Shown piece by piece: positions 1 to 13,004 of a stretch of DNA of 64,000 bases; the first letter of the stretch is position 1, and each line of letters begins with the position of its first letter. The stretch is from Pegea sp. RAD2-039. Its lineage: Eukaryota > Chordata > Thaliacea > Salpida > Salpidae. Made by a program: the position numbers and the translations under genes. The stretch spans positions 3,410,001 to 3,474,000 of the forward strand of contig JAQGEQ010000380.1 of the NCBI GenBank assembly GCA_034620365.1, written 5' to 3'. The notes beneath the pieces were generated by a model. The model made no database searches. It was given only the letters and a program-made list of their open reading frames with translations, and was not told where the DNA came from.

Positions 1-522
1 TATGAATTAGGAGTCAAAGATTCTGAACGAGCCGATAGCGCCCTCCAACGACGAATCGATGACATCGCAACTTCGTTCAACGATATGGTCGACAAACACA
101 TTGAGGTGATGACGTAATTCAAACTGCGACAAGTCACGAGACGATGACGTCATTTTTAGAAAACTGTAGATGAGATGACTTCTTGTGCAAAACAAAAGTG
201 TCCCAGTGTCTTCAAGGTTTGACTCTATGACGTCATAACCAGATAATCGAGTCATTTGAGACTTTTTAGAGAGTTGAAGAGGATTTAAAAAGAGGACTCG
301 AAGAAAAAGGAAGACTCGAAGATGACCTAGTTAGAAATCATGTAATCGAAAAAGTCGGTTCTGAAATCACAAACAAAGTCGGGTAAGTCCCGGAACTGAT
401 AATTAGAAATTTGTTTCTGAATTTCTATTAACAGAACTCTCAATCTTACAATCTCTGCTTTAATTTCAAACAAGTTGACGGACACCCTGCTAGCTGAGTT
501 GTCTCAATGTAATTTGCTGCTG
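1..522 (+). CDS. Unidentified coiled-coil protein, 3' part of the gene not resolved (partial at left edge)
   Basis: Three exons read in one consistent frame: 1-105, 270-382 and 435-522, each flanked by GT/AG borders (acceptors ttttag and aacag, donors gtgatg, gtaagt and gtgagt). The roughly 100 encoded residues are charged and helical, with heptad-like stretches such as DSALQRRIDDIATSFNDM and a Lys/Glu/Leu-rich middle exon, so a coiled coil is likely. The last exon ends in phase 0 after a leucine run, so the gene should continue to the right, but I could not find a convincing next exon in the AT-rich sequence that follows. The start codon lies outside the window. I do not recognise the family. 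The TGACGTCA palindrome lies in both the first intron and its surroundings. Confidence 0.5.
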
Positions 523-2950
523 GTGAGTGATCTACTATTTAGTGATGTGATGTTGATGATTATCAAAGGAAATGAGACGAAAATTGTAAAAACAACTGAA
601 GTTGAATAAAAAGCAAATTTGTGTGTTTAGAAAACAGATGTAAGATGTTGTTATGAGTTTCAAAGCTTGTTTTATACGTAAGAGTAAAAATCATAAAATT
701 ATTACTAAGCGCTAACTATAAGATTTTGTTTATTGAGTTTTGTTTTATGTTTATCCAAAATTTTTACCCAAAGTTCAATTTTAGTCAAATTAAAAGCTTG
801 CTAGGCTTCTATAAACTTCATTTCCTTGTTAAGCCGCATAGTGAAGTTATTGTTTTGGTTGTGACTTCATGTTCATTGAAGGTTTTATTTATTTGATAAA
901 CTGTTATTTAATTTTGTATTTAAAAGAAAATTCTTATGGACTTGTTTTAAAGTTGTAGTTTCTGAAATTATCAAAGATTTATACAGATCGATTCTTAGCT
1001 TGTAAAAATAGCTTAGAAAGGCATTCAAATTTGAAAGTAAAAGATTTAAAACTGGATTTGTTTGATAAAAAACTGAATGAGATAAAAAAGTAGATTAAAT
1101 AAACATAAAAAATTACGAATAAATATCTATCAATTAAAAAGCAGTGAAAAAAGTGCTATGAATAAGTTACTTTTTTCCAGTTTCTTCGTTTTCTACTTTC
1201 AAATTTGTTTATTATAACTTTAGTTTACTATATAGTGCTATTTATAATAAAGTTATAAAAACAATAAATCTATTTATGAAAGCTTTTTCATTCATGGCAA
1301 TATAGAAATAAAACATTTGAAATTTGTAAAATTAAATAGCTTCAAGTGATAATTCTAATAATAACTTTTGTAGAATCTTTTTCAAACTTTCAGTAGACTG
1401 AAAATTTGAAGTTTATAAAAGCTTTTACTTTTTGTAATGAATAATTCAAAAAAATACTTAATGAAAGAATTGGCTTAAAGGAAAGTTTTTATTTTCAAAT
1501 GAAAGTGAAATGCAGTAGTGATGAAACTTTGAAAGAATAGATAGAATTTATTTGAATATTTGTTTTGGGATGTTTCGGATATTAATTTTTATGATAGCTT
1601 TGTATTTTTTTTATTTTGATAGTTCAATAAATAATCTTTAATTATTTTACAGCTTTTTTGATATTTGAAAGTCAAGAAATTGATAGTTTAGAAAATGTAT
1701 AAAAAGAAATTATATATAGTTTATAACTGACTAGTCTAATTTCTTTTTATAAATTAGTTTAAATAACTTCTTTTTTATTTTAGCATAAATTGATTAAAAT
1801 AATTAGAGTAATAAATTTTTGATTAAAACTTACACTGTATTGAACTAAAACTAAATAAGCGGTTCTAGTCTACAATTCATCTAAATCACACTTTATTCAC
1901 TTAAATTGATTATAAGATCACTGTCAACAAGCTAGTGTTATACTCAATTGCGTATTATTCATATTTATGAGTATTTATGAGTGCAATCAAGAAATATTTT
2001 GATTTGAAATATCATATACAAAAAAGTTCACCGAAAATGATTACTTTGAACTTAAAAATTTCTTATCGTAAAATTATTTAAATATTTATTATTTGATTAT
2101 TTAAAAAGTGTTTTTTGTATAAAACTTTTTATTATTTATTTAGTTTAAGTGTTTATTTTCGCAAAAAAAATATTTTTAAAGTCTTACAACAAAAATGATA
2201 CTTATATCACACTTTTTTGCAAATTTTCATTTTAAGGAAAAACTTTCAAGAAAGATCTATAAAAAGCTTTATTTGCAGAATTTAAATTCTTATTCTGTAA
2301 ACCTTGAATTATAGAATCACTGACATCAAAGTTTCTTCAATATTTTAAAATTATTATTCTGTTGTTTTAATAACTTTTGTTTTATCTTAGCCATAAATTA
2401 ACAAAGAAAGTTTGTACAAAAAGATTAATTATATTTGATGATTATATCAAAAGGAAATGTTTATAAGTGTTTATCTTCATCTTTTTAATCTTTTATTTTA
2501 AATTCTGAACTGTTTTATTAGCAGTTTTCAGCCAGTTTTATTTCTCAGGTTGCATTTGCTGTAGTTTGCTTAAAAAACTTAATGATTTTAATCCACTATA
2601 AAAATATTACTTTAAGCTTATTTATGATTTAATTTAAGTATTAAATGACTTATTTGTGTAATTTTTTAAAAGTATTTACCCTCAAACACTTGATCTATTG
2701 ACTTAATATCAATGTGCAATGTATTTGCTTAACTATTAACTAGTTCTTGTGGCCGCTGAGTATTTAGTTTAGGCCACAAATCTAGTCCAGGTTGACATCT
2801 AGAATATTACTTGAAAAATTCTGCTGAAATGTTATTAATAAACATTTTTGCAAACATTTAAATTCCTTCAACGACAAAACTTTTATTACAGTTCTAAAGC
2901 TTATTGACATCAAAAATTTTGTTAGATTTAATAATAAAAATTATTGAATA
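523..2950. other. AT-rich non-coding stretch (intron or intergenic)
   Basis: About 2.4 kb of very AT-rich sequence with no supported exon. It may be a large intron of the gene to the left or the space before the next gene. I see no RNA gene or mobile element. Confidence 0.5.
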
Positions 2951-4212
2951 ATGGGGAATATATATTCAAAACTGTTGGGTTTCGTCTATCATAAGATTGC
3001 TTTTGCTCCAACAAACCGGCCAAGTGAAAATGTCAAAAAGGTAAGAGAGGCAAAACAATAATGAGCTTCAACTACTAGCTCGACTTTCTTTTTTTGCTAT
3101 TACGTTTGTGCGGGGTGTGTAGGTATTTTAACAAACTTCATTCACTCTTGTACAAGTTATAGGCGCGTCTGCTTAAACATCAGTTACATTATCAGTTTTT
3201 CAAGTTTGATTTCTATCTAGTATGTGTTTATTAGTGCTGTAGTCATGTCAAGTCAGCAATCTAGTATTTCTATTCAAAGTAAAACTAAAAAAGTGACAAA
3301 TAAAAAGCCTCGGAAGTTGAACAACGAAAAGGAATCAGTTAAAAATCAGACACAGAAAAAGAACAGAACAAGAAGAAAGAAGAAGTCCACCCCAGAAGCT
3401 GCTGATCAGCAGAATACAAAAGAATCAGCTAATTCCTTAGTTCGTGTTTACAAAAGCTCTGGTTCATTCCCCACCTTACCCAAGCCTGACAAAGATGTAA
3501 ACTTTGGGGTTGTAACTGCTGTTAACCGAGTTGAAGCTCAACTTCAAGACACTAATCTCTTGTTGGTTGAAGTACTTAAAATACTTCGAAATATTTCGGT
3601 TTGTTTTTAACTTTTGTTACCTGGTTATGTATACATCAGAAAGAATAAATGTTTGTCTTTTCAATTGTGAAAGGGTTTTTGTGAAACTCAGCTTTTCTTT
3701 CAGAGATGTCATGACAAGTATAAAAAGAAATTTGTAACTTTTAGTTAACTTATCGAAATCAGATCAATTTGTTGCTGCTAAACGTCATATCCGGAAAACT
3801 TTTTGCAATCAGCAGTATTGCTCAAACTCAAATTTATTCGAAATTTATGTTTGTAAAAAATTTCGAAAAATATTTCCTCAATTTCCAGAATTCGTGTTTT
3901 TGAAATTAACAATCACATCTTTGTAGTCACAACTTCTAGAAGCTTTTAGTCACGTGCTTTTGTTTACAGACGGAACATTTGAGCAGCACCAAACTTCAAA
4001 ATCATTATCGAAGTTTAGATCTTGCTAAAACTCCTGTGGTATCACCAACTCATGTCAATCATAGCATCGAGTCAGAGAGTCTTCTTGATGACGTCACAAC
4101 TACATCAAAGCAAGAAGAAACTCCTGATGTCTTGGCTCGAGCTAGGGCAGAGAGTTTGGCCCGTCGCCAGCGACGTCCTGAAACTCAACAACAAGAAATA
4201 GGTTTGAACTAA
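2951..4212 (+). CDS. Small basic protein with N-myristoylation-type start (unknown family)
   Basis: Proposed three-exon model, all junctions phase 0: 2951-3040 (ATG to gtaaga), 3221-3598 (acceptor ttctatctag, donor gtttgt) and 3970-4212 (acceptor tttacag, stop TAA), giving about 236 residues. The start MGNIYSKLLG has Gly2, Ser6 and Lys7, matching the N-myristoyltransferase consensus, so membrane attachment is inferred. The middle exon encodes a Lys/Arg-rich tract (for example KKNRTRRKKKS) that could be a nuclear localisation or acidic-lipid-binding signal, then a short Leu-rich helix. The last exon is Ser/Thr- and Arg-rich. I do not recognise the family. The link between the first exon and the rest is the weakest part: the second could instead start at the ATG near 3246 as a separate gene. 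Confidence 0.45.
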
Positions 4213-5832
4213 ATCTTTAACGACTTTTTGCAAAGTAGATTTTGTCACGTGACTTAATACAGCGCAAGTTACAAACAAAGATTTTGATCAGCTGATTTAG
4301 TCACGTGACATTTCTTTTAATACCCAACTCATTTAAGCGTCTCCGAGAGAGAAGGGAAAGAAGTCTTGATCGCCTTTTGTGACGTCATCCACGCCTTCAG
4401 CTGTCTATTGAGAGAGCTGAAAGTTGACGATGATCTTTTTTTCATTCAAATCTTTATTTTTCTGACTTTCATTGTAAACTTAAATTAAGTATTGAAACAT
4501 CTAGAAAGTAGAGAGTGATGAAATGAAATTTCAATGAATTTTTCAGGTAAAAAAAAAGAACTTTTCTGAAATTCAATCTTTTTTTGAAGTACTTGAAAGG
4601 AAGTTTTTGTTATTTGAGAATCATCAGCTTCTGATGACGATTATAAATTGACAAAAATAATTTAGTTGAAGCATCAGAATGATTGAAGATATAATTAAAG
4701 CAGTTCAAGAGAATCTCTTCTTCGTTTTATTAGATACTAAGTTACTCGTGGTCTACAGCTGTCAATTGTGATGTCATTTAATCCCAAAAGCTTTATTGTA
4801 AACAAAAGAATCTATTTCTATGGGTTGTTCAGATTTTAAACCACAAAATCTTTTATGAAAAAAACATTTTTATTTGTTTTCTGTTTGCTCTAAAAATTTA
4901 GTGATTGTCTTAAAAGTAAAATTAATTTTCTATTTATATATTAGTCGTAGAATAAGAACTATTGTTGAATTTATTATTGCTAGTTTTAATTTAAAACTTT
5001 CTGGTGGTTCATTTAAACTTGCTTTTCTTCTTTAAAGTATTTCAAATTCAATTAAAGTTTTATCGTTTAGTTTTTTTAGTTTTCTATTTTGATTAAGAAC
5101 TTTGTTTATATATGGAGTTTTTTCATGAGCTCAAAACTTAGATGTCGAATATTTTATAAAAACTTATTTATACAAAGCTTAAGTAATTTTAAGAGAATCT
5201 AAAAACTGTTTATTCTGCAATCTTCACCCAGTACCTGATTGCCCTTTGCTTTCTGTTTATCAGTTTTAGAATACTCTCTTTCTACTCGTTTGTAAATTAA
5301 ACATAAATCTCTGATTTCTAAAGAGTTATTTCACAAAAACAGAATTTGTTGTGAATAAATTCATCAAATTCATTATTTTGATTTTCTTGAGTAAACAACA
5401 GTTTTCATTTTGATTTTTTACAAACATAAGCATAAAAGTTCTTCATTTATTCGTAAATATTTGCCAAGCAGATTTCGTTTTCTTCTCAACTTATTGTTTA
5501 CATATGTAGCAAAAATGTATTTGTTAGAAATCTTTTAGGAGCAAATTAAACTTCTATACCTTCAAGTATAAAAGGTAAAACGCATTTTTCTGAATACGTT
5601 TTTTGTTTCCAAATCTCATAAACCGAAAATAACTTCATTCATTTATTTTTGGCATCAATTAGCTCAGCAACATCCAATTTGATGGGTTTATAGAAGATTT
5701 TTTTGGATGATTTCTTTTTGTGAGAAATTCTTTCATTTAAACAAAAGATTCTTTGACATATGATCAACTTCTTTCGTAATTAAACTAGATTAAACGCGAT
5801 CGTGACGCCACTGAGCACGTGAACACTATTGT
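4213..5832. other. AT-rich non-coding stretch
   Basis: About 1.6 kb with no supported exon. The first 250 bases carry a perfect TGACGTCA and several CACGTGA motifs, and could be the 3' flank of the gene to the left. A short Arg-rich open stretch near 4336-4383 has a possible acceptor, but its phase does not fit the previous exon. Confidence 0.4.
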
Positions 5833-7626
5833 ATGTTTGCAGTGATCAGTGCGGACGTAGATCAATCTCCGGAAGATATGATGGAAGAAGATGAGAAGAA
5901 GACGGATATTGATGAAGTGATTCAAAGTTCAAAGATGAAAGGGAAGAAAAATGAGGAGATGAAATCAAGTGTCAAGAGTCCTCCGAGTTTGAAAGGATCA
6001 TCAGAGAAGTTGAATACGGAAGAGGTTGTCAATAAAGATCAAGAAGATGATCAGGTAGAAAAAAACAAGATTAAAGAGAATCAGGTGGAAGAAAAGGTCA
6101 TAAAAGATGAGAAGAGTCGGGAAGAAGTTGAAAAGATTCTGGAAATCTCAAGTAAGACTTCAGAGCAGTCAGGAAAGGAGTCAATAATAGAAGAATCTGA
6201 AGAAGACACAAAAGTTGAAGATATTTTTGATGAAGACACAAAAGATGAAGATGTTTTTGATGAAGACACAAAAGTTAAAGATGTTTCTGATGAAGACACA
6301 AAAGATAAAGATGTTTCTGATGAAGACACAAAAGTTAAAGATGTTTCTGATGAAGACACAAAAGATGGAGATGTCTCAGAGCTGGAAACAAAAATGGATG
6401 AAGAAATTAAAGAGGAATCGGAACCCAAGGATGAAGACATTGCAAAAAAAGCTCCAAACAAGAAAGAAGATAAAAAGGATAACTATGATGATATCTCCGC
6501 TAAATCCGGGTCCTCAGAGCCAAGTCGAAATGATGGTCAGAAGGATTTAACAACTTCTAAACATCCAATTAAATTTGATAATTCAACAGATGACGTTCTG
6601 GAATCCATCAATTTGGAACCAACCAAGAAACTTCAGCACATTACAAAGGTTTACTCAGTCTTTTCATTGCCTCATCTCATCTTTTCATCTAACAGGGAAG
6701 AGTTAAAGGTCCAAATCGCACCTCTAAGAGGAGCAGCAGGAGAAAGACTCCTCCTGTGGAAGCGGAGATTGACAATTTCTTCACCAAAGAGTAAAAAATC
6801 AAGTTTCAGGGCTCCAAAATATAATTTTCAAAAACTTGCAGTGTTTCTACAACCGATTTCAGTTTAGTGCCTACTCCCGAAGAGGAAGAGCCTCCTGAGG
6901 AGGAGGAAGTTAAAAGTGAGAAGTTTACTGAGTAACAAGGTGACTGGGTTGTGACGTCACAACTTCTAGAACCAAAGCGAGTTGTCGGAGGAGTTGCTAT
7001 GATAGGGATGCCTATGATCACTCCTCAGATGTTGTCTTTAAAGAAGAAACCCTCTAAAGTACCCCAAGAAGAGATGAAGAGTCCTACAAGAGATCCACAA
7101 CCACCAAAGAAGAGCGAGAAGATCCACCGTCCGCCACCTGGTGGCGTAGCAATGCCGGGAGGAATCTTTGCAGAGATGAAGATGAAGAGTTTGAAGGTGC
7201 TCCTCAAAAAGCCCTCCAGAAGCTGATTTGAAATTTGAAACTCCGCAGAAAGCATCAGGAAGTCTGAAGAAGTCTTCATCAGGAGCAGAAAATGATTCCG
7301 TTTTCGACCAATCAGATCCAAGTAAGAACTTTCACTTTACGCTTCACTAACATTAACTTTTTATTATTTGAAGCTTCAGCTACACCGGAGCCAACTTTAC
7401 CAGGTGAGTTGAGCGTGTTCAGTCAAGCATGAATAATACATAGTTAATCTCAATTGCGCCTCTAGTGAATAAAACCAACTAAACTTTCAATCTTCCAGTT
7501 TCACCAAAACCCCCCTCAAATCGGCCCACTGTCGCGCAGAAGCCGCGAAGATCCGTGAAACTGGGTAAGCACCTGTGCGAGTTACATTTGCAAATATTCA
7601 TGATTTTTACTGCAGCAAGCAAATAA
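5833..7626 (+). CDS. Acidic repeat protein with a capping-protein-interaction (CPI) type motif
   Basis: Model: exons 5833-6648, 6696-6790, 6842-6915, 6970-7196, 7249-7321, 7374-7403, 7499-7564 and 7616-7626, all phases consistent, introns mostly about 50 bp, ending AGC AAA TAA. The first exon is Glu/Asp/Lys-rich with five tandem 10-residue repeats around DEDTK. The exon 1-2 junction creates LQHITKGRVK followed by a basic, Pro-containing stretch. This fits LxHxTxxRxK of the CPI motif by which CARMIL, CD2AP/CIN85, CapZIP and WASHC2/FAM21 bind actin capping protein. Later exons encode two GGVAM-type motifs (VVGGVAMIG and PPGGVAMPG) and a Pro/Arg-rich tail. An F-actin barbed-end regulatory role is inferred. 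Which CPI family it belongs to is unclear: the acidic DIFDED/DVFDED units recall WASHC2 LFa motifs only loosely. The start may be internal, since an acceptor-like gtttgcag overlaps it at 5834-5841. Confidence 0.6.
6206..6375 (+). repeat. 30-bp in-frame tandem repeat coding for DEDTK units
   Basis: Five to six copies of a 30-bp unit lie inside the first CPI-protein exon, encoding 10-residue steps centred on DEDTK followed by KD or ED and a DVF/DVS end. The first copies have Phe where the later ones have Ser. The unit length is a multiple of three, so copy-number change would keep the reading frame. Confidence 0.85.
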
Positions 7627-7627
7627 A
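7622..7627 (+). terminator. AATAAA polyadenylation signal overlapping the stop of the CPI-motif gene
   Basis: AATAAA overlaps the proposed TAA stop (7624-7626). The last exon would be only four codons long before the stop. The coincidence of acceptor, stop and polyA hexamer supports the gene end, although AATAAA is common in AT-rich DNA. Confidence 0.4.
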
Positions 7628-10600
7628 ATGTTGGAATAGATGAAGGTCCTTATTTTGGAACTGATGACGTCATCAGTAAATGATCTTACCATCAAAGTTA
7701 TTCAGAAGTGTTTCAACTTTTTGATAAACTTTTTAAACATATGAGTCACTTTTGCTGTTTAGATGAGGAATCAGAGATGACTTCTTCAATCATAATCTTA
7801 TCAACTCCAGTTTCTACTGTTTCAATTTTTTGTTTTCTTTCTTTCAACTTTAAACAACGATTATTCTATCACGTGATGTAATCAGATCTTTTATTTGCAT
7901 ACTGTACCATCAAACGTATAACTTTTTTGTAGCTCCTTGCTGTCTCGTAGTGGCCTTAACTCCAAAGTTCACTTTTCAAACTCTTTGTGCTCTGATCTCA
8001 TGTTTCATCACATCTTCCTAACATATATGACAGTTGCTTTTTTTTGTTGTTCATCAATAGATAAAATCTTCATAAGAGGTCTTACTGCTCTCTAAGTCAG
8101 TTGTGAAAGTTGTTGTTAATTGAAGATTAGATTTAAAGGAAGAAATTTATGTTGAAGAAGCTTTAAGCTGATCAACTTCTGAAGACCCCTGTGAGCCAAG
8201 AAAGATGATTTTTATGGTGGACCAAGTTGCAATGATTAGATAATATCAAAATAGAAAAGTTCAATTAAAAAAGTGGTTTGTTGTAAATACGATTTAATAA
8301 AAAGTTTAAGAATTATTCATCTTTCAAAAAAGCTTAGAAAATGTTCAAAACCAAAGGATGAATGATCATTTGATCTAAGAACAACTCCCTATAACCTACG
8401 ACAAGTCTAATATTTTCAAACTGTATATGTGCTTGTAGATCAACTCATATTTTCTACAAAATATCTGAAGCTTAGTATATACTGTAGAAGAGCTGCTACA
8501 AAAACAACTTATAAGTTTAAGCTGATAATTCTATTTTTATCGTAAAAATTTGTAAACTGTTTTTCCTTATAAGGTTTAAAAGTTCCGTTTAACACAAATT
8601 TGATAAAGTTGATTCAATTGTTCATCCAAAGTCCCAAAATCTTTAGATGAGTTTAGATGAGTCTAAAGAAGGATCTCAACTTAATAAAATCTACTCATGT
8701 TAATTGCTTCCTCTTGAAAAAGAGTTTGCTAAAAAGTAATATTAAAATGTTAAATTTAATTTCAGTCAAAAACATTTTCAACTTCCTAGAAAATAAGGTA
8801 AGTTTCAGTTTTATCAAAATATTCATTTTTCATAAACAGCAGTTTGTAGCAGCTCAGTAAGCAGTGAGGTCTTTGTGTGTAGAGTGAGTTCAAATCATGC
8901 TGGGAATAGAAAAGTTCATAAAAATTTAGTTAGACTGATCGTAAAAGCTCTTCGACACCCAATAGGAAACCAAGATAGACTAACAAACATTACACCTGGT
9001 GGTTGAAGGTGCTAACAAGAAACATTTACTAAATCATTCAAACATATTTAAAGAAAATGTTTAACAGAAAGTAATTTACTCTAATCAAGCACAATCACTA
9101 AAAGATAACATTTTCAACTTTTTTATGAATTCTTTACTTGTATCAGATTAATATAAACTAAAACGACTTACTTCTTTATTTTTCTAAAGTGCATTCCTTA
9201 AATGTGCCACTATTCTAGAATAAGGCGAGTCCTAAACACCTCACATGCCCTGTATTCAGGACATATACTTCACCACCAAACCTGTCGTAAATTGGCTTAG
9301 TTTTGTCGATCAAGCAGTTTTACGAGTCAATCAACAAATTAACTTTTTTTTTAATTTCTTAGCTTTGAAAAAGATTCAATTCAGTCTTGCTGTCATAAAA
9401 ATTGAAGCTTTTATGGCACTGATAAATGAAAATATATTTTGCTCAAATCTTTTATCTAAAAGCCTGAAAATTATTTTAGTTGTAAATAGCTTATAAGCTT
9501 TAATGTCTTAGGGTTTCAAACCTCATAGCAACTATCAATTATCTAGTATCTTAAACTTATTCTATTTTTACTGTATTTAAAATACTTATTGATAACTAAA
9601 CAGTTGAAACATACAGATAAGTATAACAAGTAACCGCACACTTAGTTGTTCTTTTATAAACTGAAAGCAAGGCACAGTTTAATTAGCAATTATTTTCTAT
9701 TGTATAAATAGTCAGTATTAGTAACAGGTTAAGACACAGTTGCTATAAACTGTAAACGTTTAGACAAATGTAACTTTGTTTAATAAGTTTAGAAATTAAC
9801 TGTTGTATTAGAAACTAAAAAAATGTTTCTGTATCTTAATGAAATCTTTATATGTTTCATCAGCAAATTAAAGAAGCTTCCTGGTAAAATTCATAGCTTT
9901 TAACCAGTCATTGAGTTTTAAAACTTTTAAATGTTTTGTTTCAAAAGTTGTTTTAAAAATAGAATTTTATAATATTTCTATCTTTGTCAGTGAGCTAGTA
10001 AAACCGCTTTGAGCCTTGTATTAATGGCCTGACTATATAACAAATATAAAGTGCAATGTTTGCATAAAACTCAATTAAATTTGAACTATCAAAGTATCAC
10101 AACTAATTAAATAAGGATACAAGTAATGTTGGTGAAAGATGGAATATTTTCTTAATTAAGAAAATGTACCAACATCAGCTAATATAAACTTTACCAAAAT
10201 TGCTTTAAATGGAATCAGAAGAAATCTTTTATTTAAATGATACAAGGTTAGAATAAAAACTTTATTTTTTCAGAAGTGACTATACTTTAAAGTATCTTTC
10301 AATTTTATTAGGTTATCAATTTCAAAGTATAAGACAAACCTATAAAGTTCAATTAGTCAAATATTTGTGTAAGTCAGTCGACATCAAATATTTATCTTCA
10401 GTTTATTTTGAATGTTAACACCAGAAAAATTGTATTAAAGATTTATAACCTTGAAAATTGATGGAATAAGTTATATATATCAATCATAAATTCATTACTT
10501 CATCTGTGAATTCTTCAAGTTTCTAAGTTTAATCTTTATGTTAATAAAATTATATAATTGAATAATTATCTAAATATTTATTACAATTTATATAATATAT

Positions 10601-11685
10601 AAATAAAACAAAAGCTTAAACAATTAATTTTTCGGTGTTCAGAGCCACGATTTTTCAAAAATGGAATCAATTAATTAACTCTAAATCATGAATCTTTCAA
10701 AATATTTCCAGTTAAGACGGACTAACTGAAGTGAAGTCTGTTAAAAGATTCAAACTGAAACTTCACTTTTCATCGATTATGAGACATCAACTAAAACCGA
10801 AGCAGCTGTGAAGAAGGCATAAAGAGAGTTTTAATTTTTTCTATTTACGTCAATCTGATATTTTCAAGAGCTTTATCTATAATTATGTTTGCCTGTTTGC
10901 TACATCAAGATATTTAGAACTAACATTTGTCTTTTTTTCTTTATGTTTTGCTGTTAGAATTGAATTTTCTGTTTAAAATTAGAAAATATTTTTAATAGTT
11001 GAAATGGGATAATATTATAATCAAGTTTAGATCGAAATATTTTTCTTGGGCATGAAAATTATGTAAAAGTTTTATTGAAATAATTTACTTAAAGAAGTTA
11101 GAAGTTAAGATAAAAGGTATTTTTATTAAAAGTTTATTTTCGAAAAAGACTTTTTAACAAATATTTAGATTGAATAAATAAGACATAAACTTTATAAAAT
11201 ATATCATTTAGTCATCATAATAAAGTACCCAGTCATATTATGTAAACTGAAAGTTTGTTTATATTGTTTTTAAATTAGATTTTTACCTCAAAATTGTTTG
11301 AGTTTAAATTATTGCAATAAATTGTTTTATATAAATCTAAAAATTGACATTTCAAAACATTTTTAAAAACGTTTAAAACTTAAGCAAATGAAGTAAATTA
11401 TTAACAAAATTCTGTTGAAATAAACTCAATTTTGAATTATTTATTTGAAGTAAACTTCTTGACAGCTATTCAAAAAGCAATTATGACAGAAAATGTGAAA
11501 AGATTTTTGGTTTTAATCTCAAAAACATTTGTGTCTTCTTCGTTTTATATCTTCAAATTAATCTGCTGACTGATTTCAACAATGAAAACAATTTGTATTT
11601 TCAGCAATAACCAATGAGAAGTGGTTAAAAGCAGCTTAATTCAGTGAAACTGAAAACAGTTTAATCTGAAATAAAGTTTTAAGAA
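7628..11685. other. AT-rich intergenic stretch
   Basis: About 4 kb of AT-rich sequence between the CPI-motif gene and the GST gene. One perfect TGACGTCA lies near 7665. A less AT-rich patch at about 9190-9320 contains a short ORF without recognisable motifs. I see no supported gene. Confidence 0.5.
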
Positions 11686-13004
11686 ATGACAATAAAGTTT
11701 TACGCCAATGATTTCAGTCCTCCGAGCAGAGCGGTACATTTAGCTCTCAAAACAGTAGGGATTAATTTTGTCTTTGTAGAAGTTGACTTTTTTAAAGAGG
11801 AAACACGTTCTAAAGAATTTAAGAAGATTAACCCAAGAGCTAAAATCCCAGCTTTAGTGGATGGGGACATGAATGTTGGTGAAAGGTTTGTTTATAAACT
11901 TAAATAAATAATTGAATTCTCTCAAATCTCAGTCATTAATACTTTTATCTTCTTACAGCAGAGCAATTATGCAATATATATGCAATAAAATGACAAATGA
12001 CGGCAAAAAGCAAGTTGTGTACCCAGTTGCCCCAAAACCTCGGGCTATTGTCGACCAACTTCTACAGATTGATATTGAAGTTGTTCGCGCTATCTATGAT
12101 TATGTGGTTAGCAAGTAATCTTTTAAATTTCTATTTCAATCTTATATAATGGATTTACTTTTCCTTGCCTGTAACTGATTGCTAAATTTAAAAGTTTTCA
12201 GTTTAATAGTTTAATTTCAGTTCATCATAAGCTGCTGTGTCTAGTAAAAGGTCTGCTTCTAACATTCATATAGAGCTTGTTTAAATAAAAGCAAAAACTT
12301 GCCAAAGTGTTTCACTTTTATTTATACTTTTTAGGTAGTTAAAACTGCTTTTTCTTTTTTTAGTTTGTATAAATAATTTAAAAGCTACATTAAATAACTA
12401 AAAGTATTTTTTACTTTTCAGTGAAATTCTTTTATAAATTAATAAAAATCATTTTAGAATCCTTATCAAGTTTTGTTCCTGAAACAAAAACCTAAACTTG
12501 GAGATGAGGAAGCCTTGAAATCTGCTCTTATCATTTATGAAGATTTTCTTAGGGGAAGCACCTTCTTAGCCGGGAATTGTGTCACCATCGCAGGTTAAGA
12601 CATCTTCCGTTACCATGACACTCTCCGCTAGATGTCACTAGCTAAATTATCTTACATAATATTAATTTGCAAACATCAAATGAACCTTAGTTTAAAATGA
12701 ATTAATCTGATTAATTTTTTTAATCTTATTAATATACTTGAAAAATTAGTTTAAAAGGTTTAAGTTTTATCGTTTATTTAAACTTTTTGTTAAAATATTT
12801 GGATTTTAAAATCGATATTTTTAAATAGATTTTTCAGCTTTGGCTTCATTAAGCGTTCTTGAATATTGTAATTATGATTTATCAAAAAAATTTCCTAAAA
12901 TTGCGAAATGGAAAGATGAAATGAGAAAGTTACCTTCATATGAGGAGTGTATTGAAATTCCAACAAGAAAAGTGACCAAATTGTACCAAAAAAGAAATAA
13001 ATGA
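11686..13004 (+). CDS. Glutathione S-transferase, cytosolic theta/delta-like
   Basis: Four exons with exact phase agreement: 11686-11885, 11959-12106, 12458-12593 and 12829-13004 (stop TGA), 219 residues, the usual length of a cytosolic GST. The N-terminal thioredoxin-like domain has YANDFSPPSRAVHLALK, where a Ser of the SPPSR region would activate glutathione as in theta/delta classes, then the cis-proline loop KIPALVDGD and the G-site GESRAIMQY across the first junction. The C-terminal helical domain contains the N-capping box TIADFSALA across the third junction, a hallmark of the GST fold. The reaction is conjugation of glutathione to electrophiles in the cytosol. The helical domain is rather divergent, so the exact class (theta, delta/epsilon or other) is uncertain. 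It stands alone, with no neighbouring GST copies. Confidence 0.92.

Noticed and set aside
6081-6461. 126-codon minus-strand Ser/Phe-rich ORF
   Set aside because: Antisense shadow of the acidic DEDTK repeat in the CPI-motif gene; the sense strand carries the splice-consistent gene.
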